The notes under the pieces are model-generated. The model saw only the letters and a program-made list of their open reading frames with translations, made no database searches and was not told the DNA's origin. The position numbers and the translations under genes were made by a program. From DATMYQ01 sp035560935 (GTDB lineage Bacteria; Bacillota; Negativicutes; Sporomusales; Sporomusaceae): DNA of 11,088 nucleotides. Every line of letters starts with the position of its first letter. Positions within the stretch are counted from its first letter, which is position 1. Where the stretch lies: NCBI GenBank assembly GCA_035560935.1, contig DATMYQ010000379.1, positions 1 through 11,088 of the forward strand. Direction: 5' to 3'. This document shows positions 6,225 through 11,088 of the stretch, one piece after another.

Positions 6225-8525
6225 TTACAGTTTTTTCGCCAGCAGCACTTCGTTCCCCTTTCCATTAAATTTCAGCATATCACAGGCACTTACCATAAAA
6301 GGCAATCCTCTGCCGCCCACCGCATAGTAATCATCATCAAACAGCTGCTCCTTTTTCCTCAGGATATCCAGTTTGTCATTGCCGGGAAACCCGGGTCCCT
6401 GGTCCTTCACCCGAACCACCAGCCATCGTTCCGCCACACAGTGTAGCGTCACGGCAACCATGGTATCGAGGTCATTGCCGGAACTGTGCTTTACGGCGTT
6501 GTTTACCGCTTCCAGAACACCGATTTCAAACAGACTGGCACCGGCACGGCCCTGACTCTGACGAATAAAACGGGAAACCAGCGGCCAAATCAGCGCCACT
6601 CCCAGATATCCCTGAAAACGCAGGCGCAAAAACATCGGTGGTATCAACTTAGCTTCCGGTTCGCCGCTTCGCGACGTATCACCCAGGTGCAGACAGAGCG
6701 CCGCCGCATCGTCACCATGCCGCTCTAATTGGAGCTTACTGCGCAATAATTGTTGCATTTGATCGAAGTCAGACACTGTCAAGGCTTCCTGCTCATCGAA
6801 CAGATCATACAAACCGTCACTCATAAAGCAAAAAAAGTCCCCCGGTTGATAGCTCATGGTAATTTCCGTCGACCCTAAATCCTTATGTACCCCCAGAAAT
6901 GAACCGGGCAGTTTGACCAGTCCCTGAAACAGGCAATTATTGGCGATAAATTTATTGATACCGCAACAAACGATGGTGATTCGCCGTCGTCGCCGGTCAA
7001 TTTCAAAAGCCGCCATCGCCACAAAGGAGTGATCGGCCAGATAATGCAGCGATTCGTTGTTTACCCAGGAGACGCGTTCATACAGCGAAAATTGTTTTTG
7101 TTTGACACTTTCCCGCAGCAGTACGCTGATCGCGGTGGTCATCAGCGCCGTCGACAGACCATGACCCATGGCATCCGCCACATAGCCAAAAAAAGTACGC
7201 CGGTCTTCACTCCAGCGATAATCATAAAAATCGCCGCTGACCACCTGTAAGGGATCATACACCGTTTTTACCGTCAATCCGTTTTTCGAAAAATCCGGTG
7301 GCAAAAGTCGCCGCTGTACCCGGTTCGCCAGCGCCGCGTCGCGGCGTATTTCCTGTTCCTGGGTCAGCCGCTCCGTTACGTCGCGCACGTTGACAATGAC
7401 CATTTGCCCGCCACCCCATTCCACCCGGCTGGCGCTTACTTCTACCGGCACGTTAGAGCCATCGGCTTTATTAAAATCCATGGCGCCGAAAAATTCCCGT
7501 CCGGAACGTTGCGGATTCATTGTCTGCCGGACAATCATCTCCGCATCATAACCGGCAAGTTGGGGAAGCGTCATCGTCAGCAAGGCTGCCTGGTCCAAAC
7601 CGGTCAGTTTGCTCAATTGTTCGTTGACCAGCTGGATCCGTCCGGTACGGGGATCAAAAGTGAAAATTCCGTCGGATGACTGGTTCATGACCGTACGGTA
7701 GAGGAGTTCGCTCTCCTGCAACTGTTTTTCATAAAGTTCCCGCTCCGTCACGTCCTCGGCAATACCGAGCAAATATTCGGGGCGCCCTTCCGCACTGAAT
7801 ATCGGCACCTTTTTAATATCGTGCCGCCGGTCTCCCAGTTGAACCGTGCGTACCGGGCCGCTTAAAGGCCCTGCTTTTAGCATATAGCCCATCTGCCAGT
7901 CCTGCCCGGAAAAAACTGCCGCCTCTTCGGCGGATAGCACATCATATACGGTTTTGCCAATCAGATTCCGGGCCGGTGTACCAAACAGCGTTTCGCTGGC
8001 TTTATTCACCAACACAAATTTCATATTCGTTGTGTCTTTGATAAACACCGCATGGGGAATATTCGCGATGATCGTCGACAGAAAGCGGTTACTCTGGCAG
8101 ACTTCCTCATGACACAAACCTTTGGCCGGGCACAAATTGATTTCCATAATGATCCCCAAAATACCACAAGGTTCCCCGTGCGTTTCATGCAACGCGTTGC
8201 TCATCACCACATCCCGCAAGCTACCGTCCGCATGCAACAGCATTGTCCGGTATTGTTGACGAATCCGGGATTTTAACAATTCCTGATCGGCTAGCCACTG
8301 AATTTCCGCTTCCCGGTCATCCATAACTTCATATACCGTTTTCCCCAAAATGGTTTTCTTGTCCCGGCCGATATACTCGGCGAACAGGGTATTACAGGCC
8401 AGATAACGTCCATCCAGGCTTTTGTAATGAACCGGATTGGGAATGACTTCAATCAGTGTCTGAAATAATTCCGGATTAAGACCGGACAGGAACTCTGTTT
8501 CTTTATGCCGCGTTGTTCGCTTCAT
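6225..8525 (-). CDS. PAS-PAS-PAS-PP2C(SpoIIE)-HATPase protein: fused partner-switch phosphatase and kinase
   Basis: A cytoplasmic signal integrator of 766 residues with no membrane segment. PAS domains lie at about 18-130, 145-262 and 272-385. A linker of RsbU type (ALANRVQRRLLPP, 398-410) leads to a PP2C/SpoIIE phosphatase at about 415-615. Its metal-binding acidic residues are visible: Asp432 in GDFYD, Asp451 in VADAMGHG, Asp570 in SDGLYD and GDD at 604-606. The C-terminus (about 635-766) is an RsbW/SpoIIAB-type kinase fold with an N-box (Glu672, Asn676 in EAVNNAVKH), G1 box VKDQGPGF (706-713, Asp708) and GGRGLPFM (737-744). It thus carries activities that would dephosphorylate and phosphorylate a STAS protein, and a STAS gene follows. 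ATG 8525 is chosen; an in-frame TTG at 8558 is less likely, although the AGAGG ribosome site is about 12 bases from ATG. Cys132, Cys138 and Cys143 cluster between PAS1 and PAS2. Whether both enzymatic domains are active is not shown by sequence alone. Confidence 0.94.
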   Translation of the reverse strand: MKRTTRHKETEFLSGLNPELFQTLIEVIPNPVHYKSLDGRYLACNTLFAEYIGRDKKTILGKTVYEVMDDREAEIQWLADQELLKSRIRQQYRTMLLHADGSLRDVVMSNALHETHGEPCGILGIIMEINLCPAKGLCHEEVCQSNRFLSTIIANIPHAVFIKDTTNMKFVLVNKASETLFGTPARNLIGKTVYDVLSAEEAAVFSGQDWQMGYMLKAGPLSGPVRTVQLGDRRHDIKKVPIFSAEGRPEYLLGIAEDVTERELYEKQLQESELLYRTVMNQSSDGIFTFDPRTGRIQLVNEQLSKLTGLDQAALLTMTLPQLAGYDAEMIVRQTMNPQRSGREFFGAMDFNKADGSNVPVEVSASRVEWGGGQMVIVNVRDVTERLTQEQEIRRDAALANRVQRRLLPPDFSKNGLTVKTVYDPLQVVSGDFYDYRWSEDRRTFFGYVADAMGHGLSTALMTTAISVLLRESVKQKQFSLYERVSWVNNESLHYLADHSFVAMAAFEIDRRRRRITIVCCGINKFIANNCLFQGLVKLPGSFLGVHKDLGSTEITMSYQPGDFFCFMSDGLYDLFDEQEALTVSDFDQMQQLLRSKLQLERHGDDAAALCLHLGDTSRSGEPEAKLIPPMFLRLRFQGYLGVALIWPLVSRFIRQSQGRAGASLFEIGVLEAVNNAVKHSSGNDLDTMVAVTLHCVAERWLVVRVKDQGPGFPGNDKLDILRKKEQLFDDDYYAVGGRGLPFMVSACDMLKFNGKGNEVLLAKKL

Positions 8526-8574
8526 CCGGTCACTCTTCCTCTCTGGCAATATTAGCAATTACATATTATCTTGA

Positions 8575-8601
8575 ATTCCACAATCTTTTGAAAATTCCTT
8601 T
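8575..8601 (-). promoter_or_regulatory. Sigma-H-type promoter for the PAS-phosphatase-kinase operon
   Basis: AAAGGAATT (8601-8593), an 11-base spacer and GTGGAAT (8581-8575) match RnAGGAwWW-N11-RnnGAAT at every constrained position. Transcription would start near 8568, about 43 bases before ATG 8525. A weaker sigma-A reading overlaps it (TTTTCA 8594-8589, 18 bases, GATAAT 8570-8565). Bacillus spoIIA, which encodes a partner-switch module, is itself transcribed by sigma-H, so the parallel is apt. Confidence 0.62.
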
Positions 8602-8674
8602 TAAATGGCTTCCTATAATTTTTCCTGGCTCTGATAAAAAAGATTGCCTTGATGATTTTCGCATATATTAATAA

Positions 8675-8711
8675 AACACCCCGAAAAACGCTTGACGTTT
8701 TTCGGGGTGTT
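8675..8711 (-). terminator. Strong terminator of the rpsF-ssb-rpsR operon
   Basis: AACACCCCGAAAAACG (8675-8690) and CGTTTTTCGGGGTGTT (8696-8711) form a perfect 16-bp stem with a 5-base loop. On the minus strand it is followed by TTATTAATAT after the stem's own terminal T's. It lies 15 bases after the rpsR stop and insulates the signalling block from ribosomal-protein transcription. Confidence 0.9.
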
Positions 8712-8726
8712 GCTGTGTCATTATGT

Positions 8727-8960
8727 TTATTCCGCCGTGAACGGCAGCAACGCAATATTGCGTGCGCGTTTGATGGCCAGAGTCAATTGACGTTGATGCT
8801 TGGCGCAGTTGCCGGAAATCCGGCGCGGCAGAATTTTGCCCCGCTCGGTGGTGTACCGACGCAGTTTGCCCACATCTTTATATCCAATCGACGCTACTTT
8901 ATCAACGCAGAAACTACAAACCTTTTTCTTCGGTTTACGGCCTCTTTCGCGTCTTACCAT
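8727..8960 (-). CDS. rpsR: Small-subunit ribosomal protein S18
   Basis: S18 binds S6 and the 16S rRNA platform of the 30S subunit. The 77 residues show the conserved S18 core (YKDVGKLRRYTTERGKILPRR, residues 27-47, and the QRQLTLAIKRAR helix). It is the cysteine-bearing 'C+' form: Cys15, Cys18, Cys52 and His55 are placed to bind zinc, as is common in anaerobic Firmicutes; many lineages also keep a cysteine-less copy for zinc shortage, none being visible here. Strong ribosome site AAGGAGG 7 bases before ATG 8960. It is the last gene of the rpsF-ssb-rpsR operon, 72 bases after ssb with a GC-rich hairpin in the gap. Confidence 0.98.
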   Translation of the reverse strand: MVRRERGRKPKKKVCSFCVDKVASIGYKDVGKLRRYTTERGKILPRRISGNCAKHQRQLTLAIKRARNIALLPFTAE

Positions 8961-9001
8961 ATTATAACCTCCTTAAACCCTCTAGCGAAGGCTTTACGCT
9001 G

Positions 9002-9026
9002 ACCGGCCGGCCGACAGCCGACCGAT
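9002..9026 (-). other. GC-rich hairpin between ssb and rpsR
   Basis: In the minus-strand RNA AUCGGUCGGC and GCCGGCCGGU pair over 10 bp (two G-U pairs) around a UGUCG loop, 6 bases after the ssb stop. The two G-U pairs mean the structure is more stable as minus-strand RNA than as plus-strand RNA. No U-run follows, so it is not a terminator. It could be a processing or stability element that sets S18 output relative to SSB. Confidence 0.5.
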
Positions 9027-9032
9027 ATCCCT

Positions 9033-9458
9033 TTAAAACGGAATTTCCTCATCCGGAATCACGTCACTGCCGAAAGAACTGGCATCAGCAACGCCGCTGC
9101 CACCGCCGGCTCCGGCACCACCGGTGCCCGGACGGCGTTCAATCAGCTCGACTGCAGAGGCCACGACCTCCGCCACCCGGCGCTTTTGGCCATCACTGGT
9201 TTCATAGTCCCGAATTTGCAGACGACCGTCAACAAACACCCGCCGGCCTTTGGTCAGGCTATTGCCACAGGTTTCCGCTAATCTTTCCCAAACGACAACC
9301 GGTACAAAATCAGGCGGGACATCTTTCCAGGTGCCGTCAGCCTGCCGTTGTCCCGGTTTATTCACTGCCACGGTAAACGTAGCAACAGCTTTTCCGGTCT
9401 GCGTATAACGGACTTCGGGATCACGGGTCAGATTACCAATCAGACTGATTTTGTTCAT
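9033..9458 (-). CDS. ssb: Single-stranded DNA-binding protein SSB
   Basis: SSB coats single-stranded DNA during replication, repair and recombination and recruits partner enzymes. The 141-residue protein has the OB-fold start MNKISLIGNLTRDPEVRYT and the core VPVVVWERLAETCGNSLTKG near 52-71. After about residue 108 comes a short Gly-rich linker and the acidic tip DEEIPF that binds partner proteins. The linker is short relative to many SSBs, giving a compact protein. ATG 9458 has GGGAGGA about 7 bases upstream. It sits in the classic position between rpsF (18 bases upstream) and rpsR, so it is co-transcribed with them. Confidence 0.98.
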   Translation of the reverse strand: MNKISLIGNLTRDPEVRYTQTGKAVATFTVAVNKPGQRQADGTWKDVPPDFVPVVVWERLAETCGNSLTKGRRVFVDGRLQIRDYETSDGQKRRVAEVVASAVELIERRPGTGGAGAGGGSGVADASSFGSDVIPDEEIPF

Positions 9459-9476
9459 GGTTTGATTCCTCCCGGT

Positions 9477-9761
9477 TTACTCGTCTTCTTTAAGAATCAT
9501 ATGTTTCAAGAGATCATCGGTAATCTTCATCACGCGGTCAAGCTCAAAAACTGTCTTGGGCTCGGCAGTGAAGTTGATCAGGCAGTAAAAGCCTTCCATG
9601 AAGTCTTTCACTTCATAGGCAAGACGTCTTTTGCCCCAACGATCTACTTTGTCAATGTTGCCACCGGTGTTTTTGATCAGGTTCTCAAACTTGGTAATCA
9701 CCGCGTTTGTCGCCTCTTCTTCCGCCGGTTTCACAATGAATATGACTTCGTATTTTCTCAC
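9477..9761 (-). CDS. rpsF: Small-subunit ribosomal protein S6
   Basis: S6 binds S18 on the central-domain platform of the 30S subunit. The 94 residues begin MRKYEVIFIVKP and contain the conserved WGKRRLAYEVKDFMEGFY (residues 42-59), matching the usual length of about 95. The start is GTG at 9761, fixed by the conserved N-terminus and by an unusually strong AAAGGAGGAGG site 6-8 bases upstream. It is first in the rpsF-ssb-rpsR operon, driven by the promoter at 9916-9944 through a structured leader of about 148 bases. Confidence 0.98.
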   Translation of the reverse strand: MRKYEVIFIVKPAEEEATNAVITKFENLIKNTGGNIDKVDRWGKRRLAYEVKDFMEGFYCLINFTAEPKTVFELDRVMKITDDLLKHMILKEDE

Positions 9762-9915
9762 GAAATCACCTCCTCCTTTGGACTAATGGCTCCCGCAAAG
9801 GGAGCAGGGAAGGTTTACATACGCCTGTAAACACAACTCAACGGCTTCACCGGTCAATAAAGATCCGGCAAAGACTAAAATCAGCCGCAAACCGATCAAA
9901 GTCTGCGACTGATTT
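9762..9915 (-). promoter_or_regulatory. Structured leader of the rpsF operon (possible S6:S18 autoregulation)
   Basis: Three inverted repeats lie between promoter and start codon. First, 9901-9915 with 9878-9892, 15 bp with two G-U pairs, beginning right after the -10. Second, GTTTACA/TGTAAAC (9832-9826 and 9819-9813) around GGCGTA. Third, GCTCCC/GGGAGC (9805-9800 and 9794-9789) just before the ribosome site. Many bacteria regulate rpsF through an S6:S18-binding leader hairpin with an exposed CCG. A GCCGTTGAG segment precedes the second hairpin, but whether it forms that motif cannot be settled by eye. Confidence 0.45.
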
Positions 9916-9944
9916 ATTATAGCATCGTTTACAGGGGAATGCAA
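9916..9944 (-). promoter_or_regulatory. Strong sigma-A promoter of the rpsF-ssb-rpsR operon
   Basis: TTGCAT (9944-9939), a 17-base spacer and TATAAT (9921-9916), with TGC directly before the -10 making it an extended -10 as well. Transcription starts near 9909. It lies only 35 bases after the stop of the PocR-chemoreceptor gene. Confidence 0.9.
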
Positions 9945-9978
9945 TAAAGCGCAAAGTTTTTTTATCGAATTCGCCTAA

Positions 9979-11028
9979 TTACAGCTTAAACTCTGTCTGC
10001 ATCCGCCCCGAAACGGTTTGTATTTTTTCCGCCAACTGCTGCAATTCCTGAATTTTTACAGAAATTTCGCCCATAAACGAATTGTGTTTTTCCACTACGT
10101 CGCCGGTACGGTGGATACCCTGCTCAATTTCCCCCATACCGGTTTGGATGCTTTTTAAAATGCCTTCGATTTTTTGCGCCGATTCTACGCTGACGCCGGC
10201 CAGTTTTCGTACTTCCTCGGCCACCACCGCAAATCCCCGGCCCAGTTCTCCAGCCCGGGCCGCTTCAATGGCCGCGTTCAGTCCCAGTAATTTGGTCTGG
10301 TCAGCCACATTGCGGATGAAACGCAAGATTTCATCGGTATCGCTGACTTTGCGGTGCGTTTCGCCGGAAGCAGTCAACAATTGAGCCGAAGTGCCCACCA
10401 AGGTTTCGACCTGACCGGCAATTTGTGCAACTTTATCCGAAAGTCCGGCAATATCTTCCGTCATTCCTTCTGACATCTGATTAAATTCCTGGGCATGGGT
10501 CATAATCTGCTGGCGCTGGTAGCCCATTCCCGACAGAGCGTTGGCGACAATATACAATAATTCCGCTGCCGCCCGGATGCTTTCTTCCGGCACCACCCGG
10601 ATTTTTTTGACAGCGGCGACATACCGGTCCGGGTCAACGCCGATTTCAGCGGCAATCCGGCGGAATTTCTCCTCATCCGGAGGCTGGGGCAAGACCTGCC
10701 CACCTAACATGGACCCTATCTGCCGCCCATTCACCACAATCGGTGCGGCAAAATCCATTAATCCGCCATGGCAGTAATAAATCGCCGGTTTGCCCGTCCG
10801 GGCCGCTTCCTGGCCGCCGTTGATATCGCATTGGTTGCAGCGCCGGGCACCCTCCGGACTTTTTCGCGTCAGCTCCATACAAAACTCAGTGAAATTGCTT
10901 GGATTGGTTACCGGCCCGTTATGGTCTACCGTTATGCTGGCCATGCCCATGGCTTTGGCAAAACTGTCCTGGACCCGCTGCAGCAGCTCCATGTTAATCA
11001 GGTCTTTCAGTTCCCATTTTTCTTCCAT
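9979..11028 (-). CDS. Soluble chemoreceptor with N-terminal PocR sensory domain
   Basis: This cytoplasmic protein of 349 residues joins a PocR domain (about 8-170) directly to a short MCP signalling coil (about 180-345). The conserved kinase-contact tip spans about 240-277 (QTKLLGLNAAIEAARAGE, then GRGFAVVAEEVRKL). No membrane segment and no HAMP are present, so it would sense an internal signal and act through CheA/CheW. The PocR part has Cys50, Cys64, Cys67 and the family pattern YYCHGGL (84-90; Cys86-His87), a cluster that could hold a metal or a redox centre. PocR domains were predicted from comparative genomics to sense small hydrocarbon-like compounds such as propanediol. No CheR-binding tail is seen. 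ATG 11028 has GGGAGGA 7 bases upstream. No terminator separates it from the rpsF promoter, so read-through is possible. Confidence 0.94.
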   Translation of the reverse strand: MEEKWELKDLINMELLQRVQDSFAKAMGMASITVDHNGPVTNPSNFTEFCMELTRKSPEGARRCNQCDINGGQEAARTGKPAIYYCHGGLMDFAAPIVVNGRQIGSMLGGQVLPQPPDEEKFRRIAAEIGVDPDRYVAAVKKIRVVPEESIRAAAELLYIVANALSGMGYQRQQIMTHAQEFNQMSEGMTEDIAGLSDKVAQIAGQVETLVGTSAQLLTASGETHRKVSDTDEILRFIRNVADQTKLLGLNAAIEAARAGELGRGFAVVAEEVRKLAGVSVESAQKIEGILKSIQTGMGEIEQGIHRTGDVVEKHNSFMGEISVKIQELQQLAEKIQTVSGRMQTEFKL

Positions 11029-11055
11029 CTGCGTTTCCTCCCCCGTTTTCCCTGC

Positions 11056-11069
11056 GGCGCTTCCGCGCC
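11056..11069 (-). other. Small GC hairpin in the leader of the PocR-chemoreceptor gene
   Basis: GGCGC and GCGCC form a 5-bp stem around GGAA (minus-strand RNA), about 20 bases before the ribosome site. The promoter lies beyond the window edge. It is a possible leader structure only. Confidence 0.3.
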
Positions 11070-11088
11070 CCTGTCACGTTCACACAAT

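Noticed and set aside
8526..8558. TTG 8558 as start of the PAS-phosphatase-kinase protein
   Set aside because: It lacks a ribosome site, and the AGAGG lies inside the extension; ATG 8525 is preferred.
1..11088. CRISPR arrays, insertion sequences, tRNA or rRNA genes, phage genes
   Set aside because: No regularly spaced repeats, transposase, terminal inverted repeats, tRNA or rRNA sequence was seen on either strand.

Overview
The window reads as chromosomal DNA of a spore-forming Firmicute (Bacillota) of moderate G+C. All nine genes lie on the minus strand, so transcription runs from high to low coordinates. The rpsF-ssb-rpsR order, the cysteine-containing form of ribosomal protein S18, strong AGGAGG ribosome sites, a PocR-domain chemoreceptor and sigma-H-type promoters suggest an anaerobic Negativicutes (Sporomusa-like) or Peptococcaceae-like lineage. 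That placement is an inference; no rRNA is present to test it.

In the direction of transcription: 11028-9979 is a soluble chemoreceptor with an N-terminal PocR sensory domain. 9944-8675 is a housekeeping operon: a strong sigma-A promoter, a hairpin-rich leader, rpsF (S6, GTG start), ssb, rpsR (S18) and a strong terminator. 8601-1970 is an accessory signalling block: a three-PAS protein carrying both a PP2C/SpoIIE phosphatase and an RsbW/SpoIIAB-type kinase, a STAS anti-sigma-factor antagonist, a membrane chemoreceptor with a Cache-type sensor, and an oligopeptide-binding lipoprotein closed by a terminator. 1796-978 is a short secreted D,D-carboxypeptidase. 977-492 is a 486-base gap with a candidate small terminated transcript and promoter-like sites. 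491-1 is the start of a DUF342/FapA-family gene cut by the window edge.

The PAS-PP2C-kinase and STAS genes form a nearly complete partner-switching circuit: the kinase would phosphorylate the STAS serine, the phosphatase would reverse this, and the PAS domains would set the balance. The output (a sigma factor or other target) is not in the window. Sequences fitting the Bacillus sigma-H consensus (RnAGGAwWW, N11-12, RnnGAAT) at every constrained base occur before the PAS-phosphatase gene (8575-8601) and the peptide-binding gene (3671-3697). Weaker matches precede the carboxypeptidase and FapA-family genes. This suggests that stress or sporulation signalling, chemoreception, peptide sensing and wall remodelling are switched on together in the transition state. 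That common control is the main hypothesis from this window.
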